The notes under the pieces: generated by a model
What the model was told of the DNA's origin: nothing
Database searches by the model: none
The model's input: only the letters and a program-made list of their open reading frames with translations
Source: Halioxenophilus aromaticivorans
GTDB lineage: Bacteria; Pseudomonadota; Gammaproteobacteria; Pseudomonadales; Cellvibrionaceae
NCBI RefSeq assembly: GCF_042850945.1
Contig: NZ_AP031496.1
Span: 4,650,001 to 4,714,000 of the forward strand
Direction of reading: 5' to 3'
DNA: 64,000 nucleotides
Program-made: the position numbers and the translations under genes
In this document: positions 35,711 through 44,830 of the stretch, piece after piece
Numbering within the stretch: the first letter of the stretch is position 1
How the letters are laid out: the number at the start of each line of letters is the position of its first letter

Positions 35711-36253
35711 AACTGTGTGCGTTTTAGTTTCTTAACAAGGCCACTTTAATCAGTGACGCTGGGTATTGGATTTTGACCTACCCATGGGTGTCTAGATAGG
35801 GCCGTGCATTTTAGAGCGCCTAAAGTTTGTCCGCTATCTTGGGCGTCTTGAATAGAAAGAACCTATCGATCAGAGAAAACCCTACACATCGGTGGGTACC
35901 ATGATAACTTTAAAAACAAGGCCCAATCTATCGTTAGGTTATTAGGCCGGTATCATGGGTGTCTCGATTAGAGTACTAGATAGCCCGTCGGTAGGGCTGG
36001 AGCCCATTGTAGGGGCCTAAAGTTTGTCCGTTATCGTGGGTGTCTCGATTAGAAAGAACCTCTTGCTCACAGAAAACCCTATACAACCGTGGGTGTCATG
36101 ATAACGTCTGACATCAAGGTCCAACTCATAGTTAGGGTATTAGGTCGGTATCATGGGTGTCTCGATTAGAGTAGAGAACCACAAATAACCATGGGTGTCA
36201 CGACAACAACTCCGATAACGACGGGTCAAACATGGGTGTCTTGATAAGCGGGA
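35711..36253. repeat. Repeat cluster with TGGGTGTC motifs inside the suf operon
   Basis: Seven exact TGGGTGTC cores (35785, 35956, 36037, 36090, 36154, 36192, 36233) plus degenerate ones (near 35849 and 35892), mostly in the form ATGGGTGTCTCGATTAG. The motif is in the opposite orientation to the cluster near the RAYT-type gene. A direct duplication of ~160 bp, diverged, is visible: about 35815-35975 against about 36012-36173 (offset 197-198). No reading frame. It splits sufT from sufE. Confidence 0.88.
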
Positions 36254-36787
36254 TTAAAAAAACAGCCCTGCTTCTAGTTGCGCTTCTTCGCTCATCATTT
36301 CGCGTGACCAAGGTGGATCGAAGACCAGTTCCACGTTTACCGATTGTACGTTAGGCACTTTAGCTACGCGGTATTTTACGTCACTAACCAGTACCGGCCC
36401 CATGCCACAGCCGGGGGCGGTGAGCGTCATTTTGATGTTAACAGTGTGCTGAGGTTGGTCGATAGCCATCTCGTAGATGAGCCCCAGCTCCACCAAATCG
36501 ATGGGGATCTCTGGATCGAATACGGTTTTTAGGGCACCCCACACTTGCTCATCGGCAATATCGCGGCCTTTCGGGGTACTGAACTCGAGTTGTTCTGGCT
36601 CTTGACCGATGGCATCGGCGTCGGTGCCGTCAATGCGCAGCATATTGCCCTGGAAGGTCACTGTGTAATTACCGCCCAAGGCTTGGTTAATGGTGACAAA
36701 CTGGCCGGCAGGTATGGTTACCGGGTCGCCACTGGGCACGCGTCGTGCCGGGCAATCGCGGTTAGTAACCACCATTTTTTGATCCAT
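36254..36787 (-). CDS. sufT: Fe-S assembly protein SufT (MIP18/DUF59)
   Basis: A 177-residue protein. The C-terminal half is a DUF59/MIP18 domain: FDPEIPIDLVELGLIYEM, then MTLTAPGCGMGPVLVSDV with the conserved Cys. The N-terminal half (residues 1-75) is the extension found in the SufT group. SufT supports Fe-S maturation under high demand. It follows sufA by 45 bp. Confidence 0.92.
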   Translation of the reverse strand: MDQKMVVTNRDCPARRVPSGDPVTIPAGQFVTINQALGGNYTVTFQGNMLRIDGTDADAIGQEPEQLEFSTPKGRDIADEQVWGALKTVFDPEIPIDLVELGLIYEMAIDQPQHTVNIKMTLTAPGCGMGPVLVSDVKYRVAKVPNVQSVNVELVFDPPWSREMMSEEAQLEAGLFF

Positions 36788-36832
36788 TGCTTACTGCTCT
36801 CGATTATGTACGTTGGCGGCAAACTGGCCGCC

Positions 36833-37198
36833 TTAGTTAACGCTAAAACTCTCGCCGCACCCGCACTCACCAACCACGTTGGGGTTGTTGAATTTAATGG
36901 TTTGGTTGAGACCTTCGGTGACCAAATCGATCTCAGTGCCGCGCAACACGGTTACTGCCTCCGGATCCAACGCCAGAGTTAGTGTTGCATCCAGTTCGAT
37001 CAACTCGTCTTTATCTTGTGCCTGGTCTACAAAATCCAGCACATAGGCGTAGCCGGAGCACCCACTGGTTCTCACGCTCAAGCGGATTAGTTGCTCGTCG
37101 TTCTGCCCCTGTTGCTCGGCGTTGCGATGAAAAAAGCGCAGAGCTTTATCGGTTACAGTGACCGGTTGTGCTGTAGGGTCAAAGGTTGAAACCGTCAT
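36833..37198 (-). CDS. sufA: A-type Fe-S carrier SufA
   Basis: A 121-residue A-type carrier (HesB/IscA/SufA). The three conserved Cys are present: one in TSGCSGYAYVL and two in the C-terminal GECGCGESF. It receives clusters from SufBCD and delivers them to apoproteins. It follows sufS by 19 bp on the same strand. Confidence 0.94.
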   Translation of the reverse strand: MTVSTFDPTAQPVTVTDKALRFFHRNAEQQGQNDEQLIRLSVRTSGCSGYAYVLDFVDQAQDKDELIELDATLTLALDPEAVTVLRGTEIDLVTEGLNQTIKFNNPNVVGECGCGESFSVN

Positions 37199-37217
37199 GG
37201 TGAATCCTCTCGATGAC

Positions 37218-38435
37218 TTAAGCCAACATCATTTTAACTTTGCCAAGAGCCTGGGCCAGAGCGTCGACCTCGGACAAGGTGTTGTATGCAGCAAAGGATG
37301 CGCGGGCTGTGCCTGGCACCCCCAGGTGGGCCATTAAGGGCTCGGCACAGTGGTGGCCGGTACGAATGGCAATAGCCTGTCGATCCAGCAAAAAGCCAAT
37401 GTCCGCCGGGTGCCCCTCGTTCATGGTAAAGCTAACCACGGCTACCTTGTTTGGGGCGGTGCCATGAATGGTCAACCCCTCCAGGGTGCTTAATTGCTCA
37501 GTGCAGCTGGCCAACAAGGCCTGCTCGTGGGCATGTACCTCGGCCACATTGAGTTGCTGATACCACTGTACCGCGCGGCCAAAGGCGATGGCACCGCCCA
37601 CATTGGGTGTGCCGGCCTCCAACCGATAGGGTAATACATTCCACTCAGCGCTGGTGTAGGTAACCGTGGAAATCATCTCACCACCGGTTTGCCATACCGG
37701 CCAATCGCGCAGCAGCTCTTCTCTACCCCACAGCACGCCCATGCCCATGGGGCCATAGATTTTGTGGGCCGAGAAGGCGTAAAAATCGCAACCGATGTCT
37801 TGCACATCAACTCTCTCGTGAGCGATACCTTGAGCACCATCCACCAATACCCAAGCACCTACGGCTTTAGCCTTGGCAGTTAAGGCTTTAATTGGATTGA
37901 GAGTGCCCAACGCGTTGGAGGCATGGGGAAAGGCAACAAACTTGGTGTTGCTATTGAGCAATGCCTCAAAGGCAGCAAGGTCCAGCTCACCGGTTTCGGT
38001 GATAGGCGCCAACTTAAAGCTGGCTCCGCTGGCTTTACACGCCTGCTGCCAGGTAACCAAATTGGCGTGGTGCTCAAGTTGTGTGGCGATAATTTCGTCA
38101 CCGGGCTCGAGTATATGCGCCAAGCCGTGACTAACCAGGTTGATGGCTTCGGTGGTGCCTGTGGTCCAAATGACTTCTTCGCGCTGTGCAGCGTTGATAA
38201 ATCCGGCAATGGTGTCGCGGGCCGCTTCAAACGCTTTAGTGGCTTCGTCGGCTAGCCGATGGGCGCCACGGTGCACGTTGGCGTTGTAATGACTGTAGTA
38301 ATGAGTAATGGCATCGATGACACATTGCGGCTTTTGAGTAGTCGCAGCGTTATCCAAATACACCAGTGGATGGCCATCGATTTGGCGCTGCAGAATAGGG
38401 AATTCTTCACGCAGTGCTTGTACATCTAGGCCCAT
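37218..38435 (-). CDS. sufS: Cysteine desulfurase SufS
   Basis: A 405-residue class V PLP enzyme. PLP Lys in FSAHKIYGPMGMGVLWG; active Cys in RTGHHCAEPLMAHL. It frees sulfur from cysteine as a persulfide. The open frame extends to 38501 but overlaps sufD; the ATG at 38435 has GGAGGAG eight bases upstream and yields the usual start MGLDVQALREEFPIL. Two bases separate it from the sufD stop. Confidence 0.95.
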   Translation of the reverse strand: MGLDVQALREEFPILQRQIDGHPLVYLDNAATTQKPQCVIDAITHYYSHYNANVHRGAHRLADEATKAFEAARDTIAGFINAAQREEVIWTTGTTEAINLVSHGLAHILEPGDEIIATQLEHHANLVTWQQACKASGASFKLAPITETGELDLAAFEALLNSNTKFVAFPHASNALGTLNPIKALTAKAKAVGAWVLVDGAQGIAHERVDVQDIGCDFYAFSAHKIYGPMGMGVLWGREELLRDWPVWQTGGEMISTVTYTSAEWNVLPYRLEAGTPNVGGAIAFGRAVQWYQQLNVAEVHAHEQALLASCTEQLSTLEGLTIHGTAPNKVAVVSFTMNEGHPADIGFLLDRQAIAIRTGHHCAEPLMAHLGVPGTARASFAAYNTLSEVDALAQALGKVKMMLA

Positions 38436-38437
38436 GA

Positions 38438-39712
38438 TTACTCCTCCGACGCTTGATGGCGCAGACCGCTTATACGGTCTTTTAATGCGGCTTGCAGCCA
38501 CTCGGCCACCGGTGCCATATCGATCTGTTCGATCAATTCGTTGATAAAGCCAAAGTTGAGCATAATGCGCGCATCGGCCTGGCTGATACCACGCGACTGC
38601 ATGTAGTAGAGCGCTTTGCTGTCCAGCTCTGCCACGGTGGCGCCGTGGGCACAGCGCACGTCGTCGGCGTAGATTTCCAGCTCCGGCTTGGTGTACACCT
38701 CGGCATTGCGCGTTAACAGCAAGTTGCGGTTGTTTAGCTCAGCTAGGGTTTTCTGTGCGTAGCGATGAATATGAATACGACCATTAAAAACCGCCTTGCC
38801 TTTATCGCCGACAATACCGCGCACGTTTTGCTCGCTGGTGCCATTGGGGTTGGCGTGCTCAACGTTACTGTGCAGGTCGAACAGCTCTTTCTCGCCCAGC
38901 AAGTAAATGGCATTTTGTAAAGCGTGGCCATGCTGGCCGGTGTGATTAATATCAGTATCCAGCCGCGCCAACTGGCTGCCAAAACCCACCAACGTGGAAT
39001 GCAGTTGGCTGTTGTCGCTCAGATTGAAGTGGCAACCTCCAAAGTTCAGCGCATTACCGGTTTGCAGGGCAAAACGACTTTGATGCAGGCGCGCGCCTTC
39101 GTCAATTTGGTATTCGCTGAAACTGGTGTTTAAGCTGGCGCTATCGCTGCCCTGGTGTTGCTCTATTACACACAGCTCGGCGTTTTTCGCCAGGTGAATT
39201 AAATGGCGGGTGTGGCCTTCGCCACCGCTTTGCCAATGCACCAATCGAATGGGTGTTTTAATAGCGCAGCCTTCGGCCACAGAAATCACCACGCCGGTGC
39301 TAGCCAGTAAATCATTCACCAGGCCAAAAAAGTGGCGCTGCGGTTTTACTTGGTTAAATACGGCAGCGCCTGTAGCTTCCGGTGCATCCGCTAAGGTGGT
39401 TATAGTTAAGCCTGGTTCCAACGGGCCCAAGCTCTCTAGCGCTGTCAACAGAACGCCATTTACAAACACCAAATCCAGTGATTCTAAACCGGGCAGCGGC
39501 TCGGCTTGATAGGCGCCGGTATCGGCGGTAGCTGGCTCAAAACGGTTTAAAATGCCCAGCGGCAGATAGCGCCAGTCTTCGGTTTTACGAGTGGGTAGAT
39601 CACGCTGATGCAGTGCCGCCAGAGACTCTTCTCTGGCCGTTTCAAGCCACGGGCTTGTGGCTTGGTTTTGCTGTGAGCCGCGCGCGAGTACCTGGGTTAG
39701 CCAGTGACTCAT
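38438..39712 (-). CDS. sufD: Fe-S scaffold subunit SufD
   Basis: A 424-residue SufB/SufD-fold protein. The C-terminal beta-helix core has the family phrases ADDVRCAHGATVAELDSKALYYMQSRGIS and NGRIHIHRYAQKT. It forms the SufBC2D scaffold complex with SufB and SufC. The start overlaps the sufC stop by four bases. Confidence 0.95.
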   Translation of the reverse strand: MSHWLTQVLARGSQQNQATSPWLETAREESLAALHQRDLPTRKTEDWRYLPLGILNRFEPATADTGAYQAEPLPGLESLDLVFVNGVLLTALESLGPLEPGLTITTLADAPEATGAAVFNQVKPQRHFFGLVNDLLASTGVVISVAEGCAIKTPIRLVHWQSGGEGHTRHLIHLAKNAELCVIEQHQGSDSASLNTSFSEYQIDEGARLHQSRFALQTGNALNFGGCHFNLSDNSQLHSTLVGFGSQLARLDTDINHTGQHGHALQNAIYLLGEKELFDLHSNVEHANPNGTSEQNVRGIVGDKGKAVFNGRIHIHRYAQKTLAELNNRNLLLTRNAEVYTKPELEIYADDVRCAHGATVAELDSKALYYMQSRGISQADARIMLNFGFINELIEQIDMAPVAEWLQAALKDRISGLRHQASEE

Positions 39713-40509
39713 TTATTCACCTCTTGGTGCAGCTCGATTGGGTCTTGCGCTTTGCGCTCTTCCAGCCAAGCATAACCCTGGGCTTCCAGCTCCAGTGCCA
39801 GCGAGGCATCGCCACTTTTAACGATGGCACCGTCGGACAACACGTGTACGTAGTCGGGTTTGATGTAATCCAGCAAGCGCTGGTAGTGGGTAACCACGAT
39901 AAACGCCCGCTGGCCATCGCGCATGCTGTTCACGCCATCGGCCACAACTTTTAAAGCATCGATATCCAAGCCGGAATCGGATTCATCCAAAATGCACAGC
40001 TTGGGCTGCAACAGCAGCATTTGCATAATTTCGTTGCGTTTTTTCTCACCGCCGGAGAAACCTTCGTTAACACCACGCTTTAAAAATTCCGCAGGTAGGT
40101 TAACTTGTTTGCAAACTTCACGAGCCTGCTTTAAGAAATCTTTTGAGCTCACCGGCTCTTGATCGTTGGCGGCGCGATGGGCATCCACCGCGGCTTTTAA
40201 AAATTCGAGATTGCTAACACCGGGGATTTCCACTGGGTATTGAAACGCCAAAAACAAACCGGCCCGCGCGCGCTCTTCGATATCCAGCTCGATCAGATCT
40301 TTACCGTCCAGTACCGCTTTGCCAGATTCCACCTCGTAGCCCTCGCGGCCGGACAGCACATAGCCCAGGGTACTTTTACCGGCACCGTTGGGGCCCATAA
40401 TGGCGTGTACTTCGCCAGGTTTAATTTCTAAGTTAAGCCCCTTAAGAATGGTTTTTTCTTCCACGCGGGCTTTTAAATCGCGAACAGATAAAAGTGTATC
40501 GTTAGACAT
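39709..40509 (-). CDS. sufC: Fe-S assembly ATPase SufC
   Basis: A 266-residue ABC-type ATPase. Walker A GPNGAGKST, signature NEGFSGGEKKRNE, Walker B KLCILDESDSGLDIDAL and the switch His (VVTHYQRLL) are all present. It powers conformational change of the SufBCD scaffold. The spacer from sufB is 21 bp and its stop overlaps sufD. Confidence 0.96.
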   Translation of the reverse strand: MSNDTLLSVRDLKARVEEKTILKGLNLEIKPGEVHAIMGPNGAGKSTLGYVLSGREGYEVESGKAVLDGKDLIELDIEERARAGLFLAFQYPVEIPGVSNLEFLKAAVDAHRAANDQEPVSSKDFLKQAREVCKQVNLPAEFLKRGVNEGFSGGEKKRNEIMQMLLLQPKLCILDESDSGLDIDALKVVADGVNSMRDGQRAFIVVTHYQRLLDYIKPDYVHVLSDGAIVKSGDASLALELEAQGYAWLEERKAQDPIELHQEVNK

Positions 40510-40530
40510 ATTCTTTTTACTCCAGGGGGC

Positions 40531-41967
40531 TTAACCCACTGAGCCCTCCAGGCTGATTTCAAGTAGTTTGCCGGCCTCTACCGCAAACTCCATGGGCAAT
40601 TCTTTGAAGACTTCTTTACAGAAGCCATTGACGATCATCGACACCGCTTTTTCAGCGTCCAAGCCACGCTGCTGGCACAAAAACATTTGGTCATCACTGA
40701 CCTTGGAGGTGGTGGCTTCGTGCTCAACAATGGCGCTGGGATTGCGGCTTTCCACGTAAGGGAAGGTGTGGGCGCCGCATTGATCGCCGATTAATAAAGA
40801 ATCGCACTGGGTAAAATTACGGGCGTTATCGGCACCGGGATTCATACGCACCAAACCGCGGTAGGCATTGTTGCTTTTACCGGCTGAAATACCCTTAGAG
40901 ATAATGGTGGAACGGGTGTTTTTACCTAAGTGAATCATCTTCGTGCCGGTATCGGCTTGCTGGGCTCCGCGGGTCAGGGCCACGGAGTAGAATTCGCCCA
41001 CGCTGTTATCGCCCTTAAGTACACAGCTGGGGTACTTCCAGGTGATGGCCGAGCCGGTTTCCACCTGGGTCCAGCTAATTTTGGCGTTGGTGTGGCACAC
41101 GCCTCGCTTGGTCACAAAGTTATAAATACCACCCTTGCCGTTTTCATCACCGGGATACCAGTTTTGTACTGTGGAGTATTTGATTTCGGCGTCGTCCATG
41201 GCCACCAGCTCCACTACAGCGGCGTGCAGTTGGTTTTCATCCCGCTGGGGCGCGGTGCAGCCCTCAAGGTAGCTCACGTAGCTTCCTTCATCAGCCACAA
41301 TCAAGGTGCGCTCAAACTGTCCAGTGTTCTGCTCGTTGATACGGAAATAAGTGGATAGCTCCATGGGGCAACGCACGCCCTTGGGGATGTAAACAAAAGA
41401 GCCATCGGTAAATACGGCGCAGTTGAGTGCGGCAAAATAGTTGTCCTGCTGCGGCACAACACTGCCCAGGTATTGTTTTACCAGATCGGGGAAGCGGTGC
41501 AATGCCTCGGAGATGGGGCAGAAGATAACGCCGGCTTCTTCGAGCTTTTCGCGGAAGGTAGTTACCACCGACACGGAATCGAACACGGCATCCACCGCCA
41601 CTCCGGCCAGCATTTGTTGCTCAACCAGCGGGATACCGAGCTTTTCATAGGTGGCCAGTAGTTCTGGGTCGACTTCATCCAGGCTTTTGGGTTTATCGGC
41701 CATGCTCTTGGGCGCGGAGTAGTAGGAGATCTTCTGGTAATCGATCTCGGGGAAGTTTAGGTGCGCCCACTCCGGGGTTTCCATGGCTTTCCACTTCTCA
41801 AACGCCTGCAAGCGCCACTCCAGCATCCAAGTGGGCTCACCTTTAACCGCAGAGATCCGGGCGATGACTTCTTCGTCCAGGCCAGGGGCAAAGGTTTCAG
41901 ACTCAATGGCAGACACAAAGCCTGCCTCGTATTTTCGTGCGAGGGCTTCGTTAATTTCTTCAGTCAT
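40531..41967 (-). CDS. sufB: Fe-S scaffold subunit SufB
   Basis: A 478-residue core scaffold on which Fe-S clusters form. Family phrases: [51 protein letters not shown] and [21 protein letters not shown]. The conserved Cys of EGCTAP is present. It is the first suf structural gene after iscR, 192 bp downstream, with a short inverted repeat in that spacer. Confidence 0.96.
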   Translation of the reverse strand: MTEEINEALARKYEAGFVSAIESETFAPGLDEEVIARISAVKGEPTWMLEWRLQAFEKWKAMETPEWAHLNFPEIDYQKISYYSAPKSMADKPKSLDEVDPELLATYEKLGIPLVEQQMLAGVAVDAVFDSVSVVTTFREKLEEAGVIFCPISEALHRFPDLVKQYLGSVVPQQDNYFAALNCAVFTDGSFVYIPKGVRCPMELSTYFRINEQNTGQFERTLIVADEGSYVSYLEGCTAPQRDENQLHAAVVELVAMDDAEIKYSTVQNWYPGDENGKGGIYNFVTKRGVCHTNAKISWTQVETGSAITWKYPSCVLKGDNSVGEFYSVALTRGAQQADTGTKMIHLGKNTRSTIISKGISAGKSNNAYRGLVRMNPGADNARNFTQCDSLLIGDQCGAHTFPYVESRNPSAIVEHEATTSKVSDDQMFLCQQRGLDAEKAVSMIVNGFCKEVFKELPMEFAVEAGKLLEISLEGSVG

Positions 41968-42115
41968 GGGTTTACTCGCTAATCACAGAAACAAGCTTGG
42001 GCACTCTAGCGGTGCTTACGCAGCTTGTTGGCCGTTAGGCCACGAGTGACTCATCGTTAATACAACTTCCCAGAGAATTACCCCTGGGGCTTAGGGGGGC
42101 TGCTTTTAACAGCTT

Positions 42116-42147
42116 TTAGCTAATTTGCCTACCGGCCCATTAGCTAA
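42116..42147 (-). promoter_or_regulatory. Inverted repeat in the iscR-sufB leader
   Basis: A 9-bp perfect inverted repeat (TTAGCTAAT, 14-nt loop, ATTAGCTAA) lies right around the iscR 3' end and leader of sufB. It is AT-rich and lacks a T-run. It could mark RNA processing or partial attenuation between regulator and structural genes. Confidence 0.35.
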
Positions 42148-42159
42148 TTAGGGGCCAAA

Positions 42160-42636
42160 TTAGCCCAGCATGGAAATAATTTGCTCGCCATTGTCGGTCA
42201 TTTGGCCCATGGCTTTCTTAACCTCGGCTTCGTGATCGCGTTTATCTACAAGGCTTTGCAGGCTAATGCTGCCCAGGAAGCTGTGGATTTGCTCGCTTAA
42301 GTCCGTCCACAGATGATGGGTTAAGCACACCTCGCCACCATGGCAGTTACCGGCGCCACGGCAGTTGGTAGCGTCTATGGATTCGTTCACAGCATCAACG
42401 ATTTCAGCAATGTAGATATCGTTGGACTCACGGCCCAGCGTATAGCCGCCGCCGGGGCCTCGAACACTGCTCACCAAGCCTTGCTTGCGCAGCTTTGAGA
42501 ACAATTGCTCCAAGTAAGACAGTGAAATTTCCTGCCTCTTGGAGATGTCAGCCAAGCTGATTGGGCCACTGCCACTGTTGATGACCAGATCCAGCATTGC
42601 GGTAACCGCATAGCGCCCTTTTGTTGTCAGTCTCAT
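42160..42636 (-). CDS. iscR: Rrf2-family Fe-S regulator IscR
   Basis: A 158-residue Rrf2 regulator. N-terminal winged helix [18 protein letters not shown], helix-turn-helix near residues 27-50 ([21 protein letters not shown]), and the three cluster-binding Cys in [13 protein letters not shown]. The [2Fe-2S] form represses its own operon. An upstream frame to 42666 exists, but the ATG at 42636 has GGAG seven bases before it and fits the family start. A good IscR-type promoter lies at 42685-42710. Confidence 0.94.
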   Translation of the reverse strand: MRLTTKGRYAVTAMLDLVINSGSGPISLADISKRQEISLSYLEQLFSKLRKQGLVSSVRGPGGGYTLGRESNDIYIAEIVDAVNESIDATNCRGAGNCHGGEVCLTHHLWTDLSEQIHSFLGSISLQSLVDKRDHEAEVKKAMGQMTDNGEQIISMLG

Positions 42637-42684
42637 AGAGTAACTCCGGGGATCAGAACCTAACACGGCGATTGACGGCGGATT

Positions 42685-42710
42685 TTCATAAACCCGAGCA
42701 AAATAGTCAA
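42685..42710 (-). promoter_or_regulatory. iscR promoter with IscR type-1-like site
   Basis: On the minus strand TTGACTATTTTGCTCGGG reproduces the classic iscR promoter pattern in which the -35 TTGAC is embedded in an IscR type-1 site (TTGAC-N6-CTCGG-like). A TATGAA or GAAAAT element follows at -10 distance. A second ACTCGG lies just upstream (about 42719-42724). This indicates autoregulation by cluster-bound IscR. Confidence 0.6.
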
Positions 42711-42772
42711 CCTTTTAACCGAGTAATTTACTAAACTAATATGGCGTTGAGACTCTAAAACCCACAAAGCGT

Positions 42773-43390
42773 TCAGTGACGGCGTAAAAACCCCAACGTC
42801 TTGACTACTGCCACCTCCTCAAACTCACCACTAGCCAAAGCTTGGCGCCAAATATTGATCGGTGCTTGCCCCCCCTGCGTCGGATCTGGGAAGAGGTCGT
42901 GAATGGCCAAAATACCACCAGATACCACGTGGGGAGCCCAGCAGCTGTAGTCCGTTTGCGCAGCCAGCTCACTGTGTCCGCCATCGATAAACGCCAGCCC
43001 TAGGGGGGTATGCCACAGTTTGGCGGCCACCTCAGAGCGAGCAACAATGGGCACTACCGCATCTTCCACCCGCGCCGCAACCATATTGCGCCGGAACTCC
43101 CGAAATGAGTCCATCACTTCGTATTGGCTGTCGTACAATGCTGGGTCGTGGTATTCCTCGCCAGGCTGGTGCTCCTCAGAGCCCCGGTGGTGGTCGACGG
43201 CATACACTACGGAGCCGTGGGCTTGGCAGGCCGATGCCAGATAAATGGTCGACTTACCGCAATAACTGCCCACTTCTAAGGCAGGTAGCTCCCGGCAATG
43301 CTCAAACGCCATCTCCGCCAGGGCTCTGCCCTCATCGTGAGCTAAAAAGCCCTTAACCTGAGACAAAAATCGAGGAAACATAATTGCCAT
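42773..43390 (-). CDS. Class I SAM-dependent methyltransferase (Methyltransf_24-like)
   Basis: A 205-residue Rossmann-fold methyltransferase. SAM motif I is ALEVGSYCGKSTIYLASA, the acidic motif AVDHHRG, and motif near FIDGGHSELAAQTDYSCWAP with ILAIHDLFPD. This pattern is that of O-methyltransferase-like Methyltransf_24 proteins. Substrate unknown. It is separated from iscR by 137 bp and from the next plus-strand gene by repeat DNA. Confidence 0.87.
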   Translation of the reverse strand: MAIMFPRFLSQVKGFLAHDEGRALAEMAFEHCRELPALEVGSYCGKSTIYLASACQAHGSVVYAVDHHRGSEEHQPGEEYHDPALYDSQYEVMDSFREFRRNMVAARVEDAVVPIVARSEVAAKLWHTPLGLAFIDGGHSELAAQTDYSCWAPHVVSGGILAIHDLFPDPTQGGQAPINIWRQALASGEFEEVAVVKTLGFLRRH

Positions 43391-43768
43391 AATTCTTCCT
43401 AATACTGATCAGAGGCCACACCGTGAACTGAAGCCTGAGATGACGAGAACGCACATCGAGGGTCCAATTGTCCCACGGACATATCCAAAAAGGGTATTAT
43501 CTTCATAATATTTGAGGCTAGCTCCAACCCGGCCTATCAAGAAACGGCCTATCAAGACACCCACCTTTAACGCCTATCAAGACGCCTATCAAGACACCCA
43601 CCTTTAGAGCTGAACCACCTCAAACTACCAATCAAGACACCCATAGAAATGCGGCACCACCAGAAGAATCTAGGATTTCAGGACTGAATCAGTAGCATCC
43701 ACTATTAAGACACCCATAAATACTTAGGTCTCGAACTGTCGCTAGTGGACGTCACTGGCAAGATGTAC
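43391..43768 (+). repeat. GACACCCA repeat cluster upstream of methyltransferase gene
   Basis: Non-coding DNA with exact cores at 43556, 43593, 43636 and 43709, all in the orientation of the RAYT-adjacent cluster and mostly preceded by TATCAA or AATCAA (CTATCAAGACACCCA form). Partial units (GGCCTATCAAGAAACG, GCCTATCAAGACGCC) lie beside them. The cluster ends where a MITE-like element begins. Confidence 0.82.
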
Positions 43769-44063
43769 TAGGGCCTGTTGACACTAATTTGGCACCACTG
43801 CTGGAGGCTACGCGCCCCGGGCTACGCGCCCCGAGCATCTTCCCGTTCAACTAGGCGCCAAGCGTGAAATGTAGTGGGCCTACATGAGCGATTGGCAACA
43901 ACGTTGAGCGGGAAGCTGGCTCCAGCCCTACGGGTTGAGCCAGGAAATAGCCCACTCGTTGTTGCTCACCGCTTATTTGGGCCCACCAAACTTCGCGGTT
44001 CGCGCCTAGATTGGACTATTTCCTGACTCAACAGAGGCTCCGAATTAGTGTCAACAGGCCCTA
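43769..44063. mobile_element. MITE-like element with 21-bp perfect terminal inverted repeats
   Basis: The left end TAGGGCCTGTTGACACTAATT (the first T-A may be target) is matched exactly and inversely at 44043-44063. The interior, about 250 bp, has no long reading frame. It holds a perfect 14-bp tandem repeat (43806-43819/43820-43833) and further inverted arms (TGAGCCAGGAAATAG against CTATTTCCTGACTCA). A TA at both edges suggests a TA target duplication, as in IS630/Tc1 or some IS5-type elements. No transposase is encoded, so it would need one in trans. Confidence 0.82.
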
Positions 44064-44350
44064 ACAAAACACCCATGATACGGCCTTTCCATTGAGCGAG
44101 GTTTGACGCATGAAGTGCTCTCTTCCCCAAACTTTGAAGAGGGAGGTCACCTCGACTTTTTGGGTATGTGGCGTGTACCAAGCTTAAGAGCCTTGATCTA
44201 GCGCAACTTGTTGTAAATTTCCGGCTTCTCCCGCCTAGGAGCCGTGGGGATCATGGGAGGCTAGTGCTATATTTTCACATTACACCCCCAAGTATTAGCC
44301 TTAAGCCCGGACGCGTTTTTATAAAAACAAACGTCACTGGCTCTAGACGG
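44064..44350. other. Spacer between MITE and ArsR gene
   Basis: 287 bp. It starts with a degenerate motif copy (AAAACACCCAT near 44067-44077) and must carry the promoter of the ArsR-type gene. No credible reading frame. Confidence 0.5.
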
Positions 44351-44695
44351 ATGCAGCCCAACACTTTTCCCGATGATGAGTCGATAGTTCCGATGGAGAT
44401 GCCGCAACTTCTCGAACAAGACGCAGCAAGAGCGGCAGAATTTTTGCGGTCTCTGGCAAATGAATATCGTTTGTTGATTTTGTGTCACTTAGCCGCCGGC
44501 GAGTTGAGCGTTGGGGAGCTACACACACACTTTACGTTAAGCCAATCGTCGTTCTCTCAACATCTGGCGGTTTTGCGCAACCAGGGGCTGCTGAAAAACC
44601 GCAAAGTTGCACAAACCGTGTATTACTCCATCGCCGACCCAGATGTTGAACAGTTTATGATGCTATTAAAAAATAAATTTTGCCCCGCCCTGTAG
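44351..44695 (+). CDS. ArsR-family transcriptional regulator
   Basis: A 114-residue winged-helix regulator. HTH: LANEYRLLILCHLAAGELSVGEL, then THFTLSQSSFSQHLAVLRNQGLL, wing RKVAQTVYYSI. No metal-binding CVC motif is present in the recognition helix region, so it may sense something other than arsenic. The frame opens at 44168, but the ATG at 44351 gives the usual ArsR size. It precedes a reductase gene and a prenyltransferase gene on the same strand. Confidence 0.87.
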   Translation: MQPNTFPDDESIVPMEMPQLLEQDAARAAEFLRSLANEYRLLILCHLAAGELSVGELHTHFTLSQSSFSQHLAVLRNQGLLKNRKVAQTVYYSIADPDVEQFMMLLKNKFCPAL

Positions 44696-44830
44696 CTTCT
44701 TTCCAATCCAAGCCCGACCCTATTCAACAGGTTATTGCGGCCATTTAGACAATGCTATGGCAGCCAGCCAATGTTGAATGTTTGTTGTTGGCAGCACCTA
44801 AAAAAGCCAGTAGCTTGAGCGTATTGTCGA

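Noticed and set aside
43966..44181. Minus-strand 71-codon frame in the MITE
   Set aside because: It crosses the MITE end and reads through inverted repeat sequence; no homology pattern.
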